Positions 1-10,084 are shown, counted from the stretch's first letter. The stretch: DNA of 64,000 nucleotides from Sphingobacteriales bacterium 50-39 (GCA_001898505.1 MKTZ01000015.1:372001-436000); one strand, 5' to 3'. The notes: generated by a model not told the origin, from the sequence alone. Numbers and translations are program-made.

Positions 1-2
1 AG

Positions 3-2636
3 AAGAATACACCCTTTACCTTTTATTACGATCCCAAAGAAGTAGACAGCATCTTCATCAATATACAGGTCACCAATGCCAGCCTCCGTCAATTGCTGGA
101 CCTGGTATTCCAGGGTACAGCGCTGCATTATGCCATCGACAGTTCCGGGAGGGTCTTTGTCTCCAATAGAGTGACTATCCGCACCGCGCTGCCGCCGGGC
201 TTTTTCAGTCGCGACAAAGACACTATAGCGCTCATAAAGGAGCCGGCAGAAGAGGACAACCCTGCCCAAAAAACAAAATTCAAAGCATCGGAAGAATTCC
301 AGCTCATCGCAGTGGGAGATAAGAACGCGCGGTCCGCCACAGGAAAAGCTACACTCGCAGGATACATCCGCGACATAGCCACAGGAGAAGCCATCGTTGG
401 CGCCTTTCTCACGGTAGATACACCAGCCGTCAGCGTCGTCACGGACCAATTCGGCTATTATACCCTCTCCCTTCCAAAAGGCCGGCATCATATACGAATA
501 ACCAGCCAGGGTATGACACCCACACGGAGACAGATACAATTATACAGCGATGGCAAATTAGACATCAATTTAAAGGAGTACGTCGCCAACCTTAAGGCCG
601 TTGTGGTCACCGCCGAAAAGACATCCAATACCCGCAGTCTGCAGATGGGTGTCAATCGTCTGTCCATCAGTACGATCAAACAAGTGCCCGCCGCCTTTGG
701 CGAAGCCGACGTCCTGAAGGTCATTCTCACACTACCGGGTGTCACCTCGGCGGGCGAGGCCAGCAACGGGTTCAATGTACGGGGAGGCTCGGTCGACCAG
801 AACCTCATCCTGCTGGATGATGCTACCATCTACAACCCTTCCCACCTGTTCGGGTTCTTCTCCGCATTCAACCCGGACATCGTCAAAGGCATCGAACTGT
901 ATAAAAGCGCCATCCCCGAGAAGTACGGAGGACGTCTGTCCTCGGTGCTGGACGTATCCATGCTGGATGGCAATAATAAAAAATGGACCGGCAATGTCGG
1001 CATAGGCCCGCTTACAAGCAAGATCTTCCTACAAGGGCCCATAAAAAAAGAAAAGACGACGCTGGTGCTCGGGCTTCGGTCTACCTATTCGGACTGGCTC
1101 CTCAAGAATATCCCCAACTCCGCCTATAGCAACAGCAGCGCCAACTTCTATGACGCCAACCTGCGTCTGACGCATATCATCAACAGCAGGAACACGATCT
1201 ATCTGATGGGATATGCCAGCAAGGACAAATTCAATTTCAACAACGACACCACCTACAGATACAGCAATGCAAACGCCAATATAAAATGGAAACATTTCTT
1301 TTCACCCAGGTCTTACGGCTTGTTCACCGCAGGCATCGACAGGTATGAATACAGCATATCCGATACAAGGGATTCCACGAGTGCATTCAAGCTGGGCTTC
1401 GATATCCGCCAGACCTATGTCCGCGCCGACCTTAATTACAATCCAGGCAACAAACACTCCTTTAATTACGGGATCAGCAGCATCTACTATCAATTGCACC
1501 CAGGTTATTATGATCCCGTAGGTCCTCACTCCATCGTGGTCCCCGACAAAGTGGGGTCCGAACAGGCATTGGAGAGCGCCCTGCACATCGGCGATCAATA
1601 CGCAGTCAATACAAGGCTCTCCTTTTCCGCCGGATTGCGCTTCTCTCTCTTCAATTATCTGGGTCCCCATGATGTCTATGGGTATGCGCCGGGTCAACCC
1701 AGACAGATCAATACCATTGTCGATACTACCACCTACGGGAATAACAAGGTCATCAAGACTTACTCGGCTCCGGAAATACGTCTGTCCGCCCGTTATAATC
1801 TCCCCGGCGAGGCGTCGATAAAATTCAGCTACAACACCCTTCAGCAATATATACACATGCTCTCCAATACGGTCACGGTCTCGCCCACCGATATTTGGAA
1901 ATTGAGCGATCCATCCATAAAACCCCAGTCGGGCGATCAGTTCTCCCTGGGGTATTACCGTAATCTCCAATCGAATACCATCGAGCTGTCCATCGAAGTA
2001 TATTACAAACGACTTAAGAACTTCCTCGACTACAAGAGTGGCGCGGAGCTGGTGCTGAACCACCACATCGAGACGGAGGTATTTACCACCCGTGGCAAAG
2101 CCTATGGCGCAGAGCTGCTGATCAAAAAGACTACCGGCAGGCTCAACGGCTGGCTGAGCTATACCTGGTCAAGGACCTTTTTGCGACAGGATGATCCTCT
2201 CGCGGGGGAGCTTGTCAATAAAGGCAAATTCTATCCCGCCAGCTTCGACAAACCCCATGCCGCCAACCTCATCGGCAACTATGCACTATCCCATCGCTAC
2301 AGCTTCTCCTTGAACGTCGTCTATAGCACGGGTCGTCCTATAACGCTGCCGCTGGCCATCTTCAACCTGGGCGGCTCCCCGGGACTCTATTATTCAGCGC
2401 GCAATGCTTACCGTATCCCCGACTATTTCCGGACGGACCTCTCGGTCAACATAGACGGGAATCATAAAGTAAAACAACGCTTCCATAACTCCTGGTCCGC
2501 GGGGATATACAATCTGACAGGAAGACAAAATGCCTACTCCGTCTATTTCGTACAGGAAAATGGACTGGTCAAAGGCTATAAGATGTCCATTTTGGGCACC
2601 CCAATCCCCTTTGTCACCTATAACCTTAAATTCTAA
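3..2636 (+). CDS. TonB-dependent outer membrane receptor, 5' end outside the window
   Basis: Outer membrane TonB-dependent transporter. The reading frame is open from base 3, upstream of any good start codon, so the gene begins before the window. The first roughly 50 residues (FTFYYD...INIQVTNASLRQLLDLV...YAIDSSGRVFVS) look like an STN (secretin/TonB short N-terminal) domain. A carboxypeptidase-regulatory-like beta sandwich follows at bases 340-590 (GYIRDIATGEAIVGAFLTV...GYYTLSLPKG), then a plug domain (LPGVTSAGEASNGFNVRGG...ILLDDATIYNP) and a long beta-barrel ending in aromatic F (YNLKF). The substrate cannot be read from the sequence. A DUF4249 lipoprotein and a macroglobulin-like protein follow at 4 and 11 bases, so the three are probably one operon. 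An STN domain can imply signalling to an anti-sigma factor, but no such partner is visible here. Confidence 0.88.
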   Translation, partial: KNTPFTFYYDPKEVDSIFINIQVTNASLRQLLDLVFQGTALHYAIDSSGRVFVSNRVTIRTALPPGFFSRDKDTIALIKEPAEEDNPAQKTKFKASEEFQLIAVGDKNARSATGKATLAGYIRDIATGEAIVGAFLTVDTPAVSVVTDQFGYYTLSLPKGRHHIRITSQGMTPTRRQIQLYSDGKLDINLKEYVANLKAVVVTAEKTSNTRSLQMGVNRLSISTIKQVPAAFGEADVLKVILTLPGVTSAGEASNGFNVRGGSVDQNLILLDDATIYNPSHLFGFFSAFNPDIVKGIELYKSAIPEKYGGRLSSVLDVSMLDGNNKKWTGNVGIGPLTSKIFLQGPIKKEKTTLVLGLRSTYSDWLLKNIPNSAYSNSSANFYDANLRLTHIINSRNTIYLMGYASKDKFNFNNDTTYRYSNANANIKWKHFFSPRSYGLFTAGIDRYEYSISDTRDSTSAFKLGFDIRQTYVRADLNYNPGNKHSFNYGISSIYYQLHPGYYDPVGPHSIVVPDKVGSEQALESALHIGDQYAVNTRLSFSAGLRFSLFNYLGPHDVYGYAPGQPRQINTIVDTTTYGNNKVIKTYSAPEIRLSARYNLPGEASIKFSYNTLQQYIHMLSNTVTVSPTDIWKLSDPSIKPQSGDQFSLGYYRNLQSNTIELSIEVYYKRLKNFLDYKSGAELVLNHHIETEVFTTRGKAYGAELLIKKTTGRLNGWLSYTWSRTFLRQDDPLAGELVNKGKFYPASFDKPHAANLIGNYALSHRYSFSLNVVYSTGRPITLPLAIFNLGGSPGLYYSARNAYRIPDYFRTDLSVNIDGNHKVKQRFHNSWSAGIYNLTGRQNAYSVYFVQENGLVKGYKMSILGTPIPFVTYNLKF

Positions 2637-2640
2637 CCTT

Positions 2641-3801
2641 ATGCTGATTGCCTTCCGAAAATATAGTATGATCCTGTGGCTGGCGCTCCTCGTCTCGGAT
2701 TGTAAAAAACCTTATGACCCGCCCGCCATCGTCGGTCCCAACAATTACCTGGTAGTGGACGGCGTGATCAATACAGGGCCCAATTCCGTCACGATCATCA
2801 ATCTCAATAGGACCCGCAACCTCAACGACACCATCGTCACGGGCATTCCCGAGCTAGGCGCACAGATATCCATAGTCGATCGCAATGGAGCCACCTATTC
2901 TCTGATCGACTCGGCTGGCAAAGGCTTATATAGCAGCAGCCCGCTCACCCTCGACCCCGCCGGGCAATACAAAATTGAAATAACCACCTCCGATAGTAGA
3001 CAATACCGCTCGGACTTCGTCACTCCCAATGCCACCCCGCCCATAGACAGCGTCTTTTACGAACAGCCGCGCGATTTTACCTTATACCTCACCACCCACG
3101 ACCCCGCCAACAGTACCCATTACTACCGGTGGGACTACCTGCAAACATGGGAGCACGACTCCCGTTATCAAAGCCCCTGGGAGCTACGCAGGGGACAGGT
3201 TTGGGCAAAAGATCCCGACTCCGGCTCACAGCAGACGGACAGATGCTGGACCACCACTATGTCCAATACCATCCTGTTGGGCAATACCACCGCCCTTAGC
3301 CGGGACCTCGTCGACAAAATGCCCATCATTACGATGATCAACAACGATCTCCGCCTCGACATCGCCTATTATATCCTCGTCCGTCAATACGCACTGACAA
3401 AAGACGCCTACAATTACTGGCAGCTGATCCAAAAGACCTCCCAGCAGGTAGGAACGCTCTTCGACCTCCAGCCTACCCAGCTCACGGGGAACATATACTG
3501 TACCACCAATCCCAATGAGCCTGTCATCGGGTATATGAGCGCCTCCTCTATCCAACAAGCTCACTTTTATATCGAAAACTACCAGCTAAAGGCCTGGCCT
3601 CACTATATCTATATGGAGGGCTGCCCTACCCATGAAGCCAGAAGACTGAGCCCGGATGATTTCCATAGCTGGCTTTATCCGGACACGGCCTATGGACCCT
3701 ATTATTTTGTCAGCAACGGTCCCCTCATCGTCGCCCCCAAAAGATGTCTGGACTGTAGATCCCAGGGCGGCACCAATGTAAAACCCTCATTTATGCCTTA
3801 A
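2641..3801 (+). CDS. DUF4249-family outer membrane lipoprotein
   Basis: A 386-residue lipoprotein of the DUF4249 family, found in Bacteroidota next to TonB receptors and thought to act as a surface partner of the receptor. That role is inferred from genomic context in general and is unproven. The start was set at 2641, four bases after the receptor stop, because it gives a short signal peptide (hydrophobic MILWLALLVS followed by lipobox Cys in SDCKK); an in-frame upstream ATG at 2530 would overlap the receptor and destroy the signal peptide. The opening of the mature part (NYLVVDGVINTGPNSVTI) and later tyrosine-rich segments fit the family. Unlike SusD there are no TPR helices. Confidence 0.8.
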   Translation: MLIAFRKYSMILWLALLVSDCKKPYDPPAIVGPNNYLVVDGVINTGPNSVTIINLNRTRNLNDTIVTGIPELGAQISIVDRNGATYSLIDSAGKGLYSSSPLTLDPAGQYKIEITTSDSRQYRSDFVTPNATPPIDSVFYEQPRDFTLYLTTHDPANSTHYYRWDYLQTWEHDSRYQSPWELRRGQVWAKDPDSGSQQTDRCWTTTMSNTILLGNTTALSRDLVDKMPIITMINNDLRLDIAYYILVRQYALTKDAYNYWQLIQKTSQQVGTLFDLQPTQLTGNIYCTTNPNEPVIGYMSASSIQQAHFYIENYQLKAWPHYIYMEGCPTHEARRLSPDDFHSWLYPDTAYGPYYFVSNGPLIVAPKRCLDCRSQGGTNVKPSFMP

Positions 3802-3812
3802 AAATCGACCTC

Positions 3813-6233
3813 ATGACCAAGATCCATTATATATTTTTCTTTCTCCTGGTAGCTGCCCACGCGGACATATATGCGCAGGACCCTGTCATTGCCCATATGG
3901 AAGACAGCTGGCGGCAATACCAAACCACGGACTACCAGGAAAAAATATTCCTCCACACCGACAAAACATTTTTTTTGTCAGGGGAAACCCTTTGGTTCAA
4001 AGTTTATAATGTAGATGCGGCTACCAATCAACCCGGCATCTCGGTCGTGGCCTATGTAGAATTGCTCAACAAGGAACAGTCACCTGTCCTGCAGGCAAGG
4101 GTTCAGCTCAAGCAAGGTCAGGGAGCCGGTTCATTCACTCTGCCTTCCACGATCCCTTCCGGCAATTACCACCTGCGTTGTTACACTTCCTGGATGAAGA
4201 ACTTTACGCCTTTCGGATTTTTTCATCAGGGGGTCACCATCGTAAATACATTTACCAGCGGGGCTCCAGATCCCGCTACGCCTCCGTCTGTCTCTGTAAA
4301 TTTCTTTCCCGAAGGTGGCAACCTGGTATATGGCCTCGCCTCCCGCGTCGCATTCAAGGCGGTGGATATACATCAGCATGGAGTGGATTGCAGGGGTGTG
4401 GTGGTCGATGAGGATAAGGATACGGTCGCGAAGTTCAGATCTACTCACCTGGGCATGGGCAGCTTTACCTTCACCCCCTTAAAAGGGAAAAAATACAAAG
4501 CCTTTGTAACCCTGACTGATACCTCCTTTACGCAGGGGATGCCCGCCATCTTTGACGATGGCTATGTCATGCATCTTATAAAAGAGAATGATAAGATCAA
4601 GGTCCTGGTCAACGCCGGGGTCCCACCTTCTCCCGCATCGTCCATCTACCTTTTTATACAGGCGCACCATCGGCTCACCACCATCCGGCAAGCCTCCTTT
4701 ACAGGCAGCCAGGCTGTATTTTATGTCGATATAAAGGACCTCGATGAAGGCATATCTCATTTTACCATCTTCAACCAGGGCCATGTCCCCGTTTGCGAAA
4801 GGCTGTACTGCCCCCGGCTGACACAGCTCAATACCATGACGATCAGCCCCCAGCTTTCACAATCGTCCTATGGTCTTCGTAAAAGGGCGGACCTCACCCT
4901 TGCTGCTACGGACAGATCCGGCCTCCCTGTCAACGCCAACCTTTCCCTGTCAGTGTTCCTGATCGACTCCTTACAACCTGTTCCGGAAAACAATATCCTC
5001 ACCTATCTGCTGCTTAGCTCCGAACTGAATGGGGTCATCGAAGAGCCGCAGTATTATATGCAAGCTTCCGCCGATGCTACTGACGCCCTCCACGCCACGG
5101 ATACCGCAAATGCCGCCGATGCACTGGACAATCTTCTCCTGACACAGGGGTGGTCGCGGTACAAGTGGGAAGACATCTTTCAGTACAAGAAGCCGTATTT
5201 TGAATTCTTGCCGGAGACCAACGGATCACTCATCACCGGCAGGATCATCAACAGGACTACGGGACGCGCGGCGCCACCTACTATCGGCTATCTCTCCGTA
5301 CCTGGAAAAGCATTTACTTTCAGCGCATCCAAAAGCCGCCCGGACGGCTCCATCATTTTTAACACAAAACATTTTACGGGTACGGGCGACATCATTGTAC
5401 AAACGAACAGTACGACCGCAGACAGCAACTACCGCATAGACCTTGCCAACCCTTTTTACGACAGGGCGGATGGCTGGACCCCGACGCCGTTCAATATTTC
5501 CCCCTCTTTACAAAACCAGCTCACCGGACGCAGCATCGCCATGCAGGTGGAGAACGCTTACCTGCGCGACCTGAAAAGACAATGGCGTCCCGCCGATGAG
5601 AAGGATACACTCCCCTTCTACGGCCGGGGAGACCATAGATATAGATTGGATGATTACACCCGATTTCAAACCACGGAAGAAGTAATGCATGAATACATTG
5701 AAGAAGTACACCTTCCCAGGTCCTCGGGGAAAGTACATTTCAGGGTGAGGAATAATCTCTTTAACGCCTATTTCGACGACGACCCGTTAATGCTCATCGA
5801 CGGCATACCTGTATACGATGCTGACAAGATCCTGGCCATCAATCCGCTAAAGTTCAGACAGATCGACATTGTCGCAAGAAAGTTCTATACCGGGGCGCTG
5901 CCCAACGATGGCATTGTATCTTACAAGACCTATGAAGGTGATCTGGGCGGCTATCAACTGGATCCCGGCGCAGTAGCCATTCACTATGAAGGTATTCAAT
6001 TGCAACAGGAGTTTTATACGCCCGTCTATGACAAGGGCACGCTGCCATCACCCCGCATACCCGACTTCCGTAATCTTTTGCAATGGTCGCCGGATATCAA
6101 TACAGGTGGGGAAGGGAAAGCCAGTTTGAACTTCTATACATCGGATATTCCCGGTACTTATCTTCTTTTTGTCCAGGGCATCACGGACCGGGGACAGCCG
6201 GGGAGCAAGATGGTGACGTTCACGGTGCATTGA
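3813..6233 (+). CDS. Secreted macroglobulin-like (MG2) protein with plug-like C-terminal segment
   Basis: An 806-residue exported protein with a clear signal peptide (cleavage near ADIYAQ). Residues about 45-140 (KIFLHTDKTFFLSGETLWFKVY..., then SGNYHLRCYTSWMKNF) match the MG2 domain of bacterial alpha-2-macroglobulin-like proteins, and further beta-sandwich domains follow. Around residues 650-720 there is a segment resembling the plug of TonB receptors (DPLMLIDGIPVYDADK...INPLKFRQIDIV, then GIVSYKTYEGD). No thioester motif (CxEQ) was seen, so it is unlikely to trap proteases covalently. Its place after a TonB receptor and a DUF4249 lipoprotein is a recurring trio in Bacteroidota; the function is unknown. 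The start has a signal peptide immediately after it and lies 11 bases after the DUF4249 stop. Confidence 0.75.
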   Translation: MTKIHYIFFFLLVAAHADIYAQDPVIAHMEDSWRQYQTTDYQEKIFLHTDKTFFLSGETLWFKVYNVDAATNQPGISVVAYVELLNKEQSPVLQARVQLKQGQGAGSFTLPSTIPSGNYHLRCYTSWMKNFTPFGFFHQGVTIVNTFTSGAPDPATPPSVSVNFFPEGGNLVYGLASRVAFKAVDIHQHGVDCRGVVVDEDKDTVAKFRSTHLGMGSFTFTPLKGKKYKAFVTLTDTSFTQGMPAIFDDGYVMHLIKENDKIKVLVNAGVPPSPASSIYLFIQAHHRLTTIRQASFTGSQAVFYVDIKDLDEGISHFTIFNQGHVPVCERLYCPRLTQLNTMTISPQLSQSSYGLRKRADLTLAATDRSGLPVNANLSLSVFLIDSLQPVPENNILTYLLLSSELNGVIEEPQYYMQASADATDALHATDTANAADALDNLLLTQGWSRYKWEDIFQYKKPYFEFLPETNGSLITGRIINRTTGRAAPPTIGYLSVPGKAFTFSASKSRPDGSIIFNTKHFTGTGDIIVQTNSTTADSNYRIDLANPFYDRADGWTPTPFNISPSLQNQLTGRSIAMQVENAYLRDLKRQWRPADEKDTLPFYGRGDHRYRLDDYTRFQTTEEVMHEYIEEVHLPRSSGKVHFRVRNNLFNAYFDDDPLMLIDGIPVYDADKILAINPLKFRQIDIVARKFYTGALPNDGIVSYKTYEGDLGGYQLDPGAVAIHYEGIQLQQEFYTPVYDKGTLPSPRIPDFRNLLQWSPDINTGGEGKASLNFYTSDIPGTYLLFVQGITDRGQPGSKMVTFTVH

Positions 6234-6299
6234 GCGAAACAAAAAACACTAATAAGAAAGCAAAACGCTGACCTATCCTTATTGTCGGACCTCCCCGCC

Positions 6300-6980
6300 T
6301 TACACCTCGATACTCTCCCCAATCCCCGGCAGCAGCAGCGTCAACCCCTTACTGGTAAACTCCTTCACCGCCGCGGCTTTATCGATATGGATCAGTCCCC
6401 AGGTATCATAGTGCACTCCCACCACCTTGGTGGTCTTGACAAATTGAGCCGCTGCAACAGCATCTTCCACCCCCATGGTCAGCCTATCCCCTATCGGTAA
6501 TACGGCAAAGTCGATGTCCGCCCATCTCGGTATCAAGGTCATGTCCAGGTTCAATCCCGTATCGCCGCTGTAATAAAAATTGCCATCGGCTGTTTTAAAG
6601 ACAAACCCGGATGCCACACCCGCATAGCTGCCGTCCTGGAAGCTGCTGGAATGTATCGCGGCGACCGCTTTCACCGTCCCAAAATCAAAGCTGGCCTTGC
6701 CTCCGGGATTCAGCGGCTGGACGTTCTTCAGTCCCTGGTTCCCAAAATAAGTATATAGCTCCCACGAGCCAATGACCAGCGCGCCGGTGCGGCCCGCGAT
6801 AGCTGCCACATCCAGCATATGATCGGAATGACCGTGTGATACGAAGATATAGTCGGCCTTGACATCCTCCAGACGGATGTTCTTTGCCAGGTCATTTCCA
6901 GTAATAAAAGGATCGAAAAGAAGATGCTTCCCACCTGCCACCACGGAGAAGCAGGCATGCCCGTAATATGTAAGATCCAT
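6300..6980 (-). CDS. Metal-dependent hydrolase, MBL fold, UPF0173 type
   Basis: A 226-residue cytoplasmic metallo-beta-lactamase-fold hydrolase. The N-terminus MDLTYYGHACF, the zinc motif HGHSDH at about residues 49-54, the central GDTGLNLDM and a C-terminal H-containing segment (GVHYDTWGLI) match the UPF0173/YtkL group, which has no assigned substrate. No signal peptide. It lies 51 bases downstream of the PHP-type gene on the same strand and may be the last gene of the polysaccharide operon, although members of this family are widespread housekeeping proteins and the link may be accidental. Confidence 0.85.
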   Translation of the reverse strand: MDLTYYGHACFSVVAGGKHLLFDPFITGNDLAKNIRLEDVKADYIFVSHGHSDHMLDVAAIAGRTGALVIGSWELYTYFGNQGLKNVQPLNPGGKASFDFGTVKAVAAIHSSSFQDGSYAGVASGFVFKTADGNFYYSGDTGLNLDMTLIPRWADIDFAVLPIGDRLTMGVEDAVAAAQFVKTTKVVGVHYDTWGLIHIDKAAAVKEFTSKGLTLLLPGIGESIEV

Positions 6981-7031
6981 CTTTTTTATTGCAAGTTAGG
7001 GGAATCCCGACTAAGCCCGGCAGGCGCCGTT

Positions 7032-9035
7032 TTATCTCAATCTCATCGTCTGCGTGAAAGCTCCATCCGCAGCAACATCCCACACTTCCAGCCGCACCCA
7101 TTTGCGCCCGGTGAGATCAGCCGGCACATGAAAAGTCCTTGTGCCAAAGGATCCGTATGAAGAAAGATCGATCCGCTGCCGGTACACTTTCTCTCCATCA
7201 CCCGACACCAGTTCGGCAAAGTTCAAAGGGAAGGTCCACTCAAGCGTAAAGGCAACCTTGGCCTGGCCGCTCGGCCCATTCACGCGGAAGGACGGGATCA
7301 GCACTTCCCCCGTTGTAGAAAAAAAGCTCCCCCGTCTCAGCGTATCCAATACAGCCCCCCACCCTTTGTCAAAAGCGGGCAGGGCTCCCATCTTCAGATA
7401 GTTTACATTCATATGCCCATACATCTCGTTGGCCCTGTCGATAGTGAAAAGGTCCGCCTCCGCCAGCACCCGCTTGTCCAGCCCCCAATTATTCATATCA
7501 TCCATCAGGTCCAGCACCCGCCGGCCAAGCCTGGGCTGCGACAGGTCCGCGGGCAAAGCCTTCCAGGCCCCACCCAGCCAATGTTCAGAAAGAAAAAAAG
7601 AGTCCTTCTTATATGCATCCGGGTATCCGGTAGATCCCTTCGTTCTGGGATGCGCGGTCCAGGCCAGCCCCTGCTCCCGTTGCAGCAGATCCAGCATCTC
7701 AGCAGCGTTGCCTACCCGATATACCTTCCCACATACAGGATCATCCGTAACAAAAGCATCGCCGGGCTTGTGCGACATGACCCAATATACGGGCCGGGGA
7801 AAAAAGGCCAGCCAATGACCTCCAAAAAACTCATTGGGCTCCTCGCCAGGTAACAAAAGGAACTTGCTATCCGACAGACGACGACATTGCTGGAACAAAG
7901 CATCCAGCTCTTTCAGCCGCTGTTCATCTGGCCCTCTGGGATGCCCCACTCCATGGAACTCGGCCAAATGGACAATATTGATCCCGGCGTCTTTAAAATA
8001 CCGGACAAACTCAGGTGTGTCTGGCACAGGTTTACCGGCCAATACCACTTTCGTGATAAATTCATTGTGGAAGTGACTGGAGAAGGTCTTGTACCCGGCG
8101 AGCGGCTTATAACGATCGCTACGAGTGTAGGTTTTCACGGCGTCTATAGCGCCTGCCAGGTCCTTATCCCCGGGCAGGCAAAAGAAATTAAGCCGCTGCT
8201 CCGTCCCCGGCGGGGCATTGAACCAGGGTACAAATCGATGGTCTCCTTCCGGGTCCTGCCGGATGCCGATGCCATGACTGCTCCACCAGACAAAGCGCAG
8301 ATTGAAGGCCTCGTCCAACGGATAAAAATATTGATGTGGTGCAGGAAAAACAGCCAGCGAGCCCGTTGTCGCTCCTTCGGCAGTATTGGCAGACCCGCTC
8401 CGGACAGCGTTGGCAGACCCGCTCCGAACGGCGATGGCCCTGTATTTTACAGCTTCGGGATGGGCGCTGTCCGCCTGGACCGTCTGCACATGCAGCCCGC
8501 CGCCCACCTCACACCACCCTACAGTATCCCACTTCGCGCCTCTGCTCACCAGCCCGGCATCATACAGGATAGCAGTAGAATCCTCCTGCGTCGTCACCAC
8601 CGCGGCTATATTCATCAGCAACGACCCGTGATATAACGTTATCTCAATACGCCCCGTAAAACCCGGCGCGCTGACGCCGTCCACAGCGACCACTGTCCGG
8701 GCAGCCGAATGTGTAACAAAAATCCTCTTCTTCTCCAGCCGCACCTCATAAGATCGATAGCCTTTCGAAGGCACCTTGTCAAAAAATATATTCCATCCAT
8801 TTTGTGATAGGAGATCGCGACGGCCCACGCGGAGTAAAAAGACAGGATCCAGCTCGCTTGCTATTTTCCGGACGACACCGTGCTCCGTCACCGACAATTG
8901 TTTTATCAGGCTGCTGTCCTTCTTCATGGACAAAACTAACTTGCCCGTTCGATGCTCACCAGCAGGCCACTCGACCGTCTGCCCGATCACGGGTTGCAGC
9001 CAACAAAAAAACAATAAAACAACAAGGGATCTCAT
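7032..9035 (-). CDS. Secreted PHP-type metallohydrolase-like protein
   Basis: A 667-residue exported protein; signal peptide MRSLVVLLFFCWLQPVIGQ. The start at 9035 is chosen because its ATG overlaps the LacI stop as ATGA and is preceded by a purine-rich AGGGGGAT; an in-frame ATG at 9077 would lie well inside the regulator gene. The N-terminal half is beta-rich and unlike anything I recognise. The C-terminal half carries PHP-like metal motifs: HFHNEF, HLAEFHGVGHP, GEEPNEFFGGHW, and TAHPRTKG. PHP proteins hydrolyse phosphoesters, but exported forms are of unknown specificity. A tandem 24-base duplication (8386-8433) encodes two copies of an eight-residue unit (VRSGSANA/T). Coupling to the LacI gene places it in the polysaccharide operon. 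Confidence 0.65.
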   Translation of the reverse strand: MRSLVVLLFFCWLQPVIGQTVEWPAGEHRTGKLVLSMKKDSSLIKQLSVTEHGVVRKIASELDPVFLLRVGRRDLLSQNGWNIFFDKVPSKGYRSYEVRLEKKRIFVTHSAARTVVAVDGVSAPGFTGRIEITLYHGSLLMNIAAVVTTQEDSTAILYDAGLVSRGAKWDTVGWCEVGGGLHVQTVQADSAHPEAVKYRAIAVRSGSANAVRSGSANTAEGATTGSLAVFPAPHQYFYPLDEAFNLRFVWWSSHGIGIRQDPEGDHRFVPWFNAPPGTEQRLNFFCLPGDKDLAGAIDAVKTYTRSDRYKPLAGYKTFSSHFHNEFITKVVLAGKPVPDTPEFVRYFKDAGINIVHLAEFHGVGHPRGPDEQRLKELDALFQQCRRLSDSKFLLLPGEEPNEFFGGHWLAFFPRPVYWVMSHKPGDAFVTDDPVCGKVYRVGNAAEMLDLLQREQGLAWTAHPRTKGSTGYPDAYKKDSFFLSEHWLGGAWKALPADLSQPRLGRRVLDLMDDMNNWGLDKRVLAEADLFTIDRANEMYGHMNVNYLKMGALPAFDKGWGAVLDTLRRGSFFSTTGEVLIPSFRVNGPSGQAKVAFTLEWTFPLNFAELVSGDGEKVYRQRIDLSSYGSFGTRTFHVPADLTGRKWVRLEVWDVAADGAFTQTMRLR

Positions 9036-10081
9036 CGCCCATCCCCCTTGGGATATTTTACGCTGGACCCGCGGCAAATGACCTGGGGTTTCAACACCAG
9101 TTTCCGCGGATGCGCATGAAAAGGTTCCCCGCTACGCAGCCCCTCGAATAACAGCCGTGCTGCCTCTTCTCCCATGGTCACGGTCTGCTGATTCACGGTA
9201 GACAATGAAGGGGTAAGGTATTCTCCAAATGCCTCGTTGGCAAATCCGATAATGGCTATATCCTCCGGTATCCTCAGCCCGGCAGCCTTTATGGCCTGTA
9301 TCGCTCCCAGGGCAGTAAAATCCTCCACGGCAAACACCGCATCCGGTATCACAGGCCGGGCCAGCAGCTGTTTCATACATTCCCTGCCACTGTCGATGCT
9401 CACCTTCCCATATACGATAAGGTCCTCGTTGAGAGGGATATTATGGACGTTCAGGGCTTCTATATATCCTTTTAGCCGGAGATTGAAAATATTCACATGC
9501 TGCTGTCCCGCGATATGCGCCACCCGGCGACACCCTTCTTCGATGAGATGACTGGTAGCCTGAAAGGCGCCGGCATAATCGTCCACCACCACGGAAGATA
9601 CTCCCAGCTTATCATCCGTACGATCGAACAGCACCAGGGGGATGCCCCTGTTACGTATCTCGCTGTAATGATCCAGGTTGATCGTCTCCTTTGAAATGGA
9701 AGCCAATACGCCATCCACCCGGGATTGCAGGAATGTCTGTACCCCCTTCTTTTCATACTCGTACAGTTCGTTGGACTGGTAGATCAGCACCGTGTAATTA
9801 TTTTCGGCTGCCACCTTCTCGATACCATGGACGACGGAGCCGAAGAAATTGATCTCCGCCGAGGGAATGATGACCCCCACGATATTGGACTTGCCGAGTC
9901 GCAGGGAAGAAGCAATCTTATTATGCTTGTAATTCAGACGGGTGGCAGTCTCCCGCACCGCCTTTTTTGTAGACTCACGGATGCCCGGATGATCGTTCAG
10001 CGCACGCGACACCGTTGCTGCGGTAATATTCAATTCCCGGGCAATATCAAGAATGGTCACTTTGGAGATCCGGTTGCTCAT
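9032..10081 (-). CDS. LacI-family transcriptional regulator
   Basis: A 349-residue repressor. Residues 6-30 form the LacI helix-turn-helix (TILDIARELNITAATVSRALN), with hinge helix (NKIASSLRLGKSN) around 54-66 and a periplasmic-binding-protein-like effector domain from about 65 to the end (VGVIIPSAEINFFGSVVHGIE; IIGFANEAFGEYLTPSLSTV). It sits three bases after the GH5-like gene and overlaps the following gene by ATGA, so it is transcribed at the end of the same operon, giving feedback control. LacI proteins with this hinge usually bind palindromes with a central CG. Two AAACGTTT palindromes occur in the window, at 23645-23658 upstream of susC and at 30655-30668 at the start of the GH43-haloperoxidase gene, and are its likely targets. 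The effector is probably a sugar released by the pathway. Confidence 0.9.
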   Translation of the reverse strand: MSNRISKVTILDIARELNITAATVSRALNDHPGIRESTKKAVRETATRLNYKHNKIASSLRLGKSNIVGVIIPSAEINFFGSVVHGIEKVAAENNYTVLIYQSNELYEYEKKGVQTFLQSRVDGVLASISKETINLDHYSEIRNRGIPLVLFDRTDDKLGVSSVVVDDYAGAFQATSHLIEEGCRRVAHIAGQQHVNIFNLRLKGYIEALNVHNIPLNEDLIVYGKVSIDSGRECMKQLLARPVIPDAVFAVEDFTALGAIQAIKAAGLRIPEDIAIIGFANEAFGEYLTPSLSTVNQQTVTMGEEAARLLFEGLRSGEPFHAHPRKLVLKPQVICRGSSVKYPKGDGR

Positions 10082-10084
10082 GGG

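Noticed and set aside
8630-8645. Palindrome TATAACGTTATC as a third LacI-type site
   Set aside because: It lies in the middle of the PHP-type coding sequence and lacks the AAACGTTT core.
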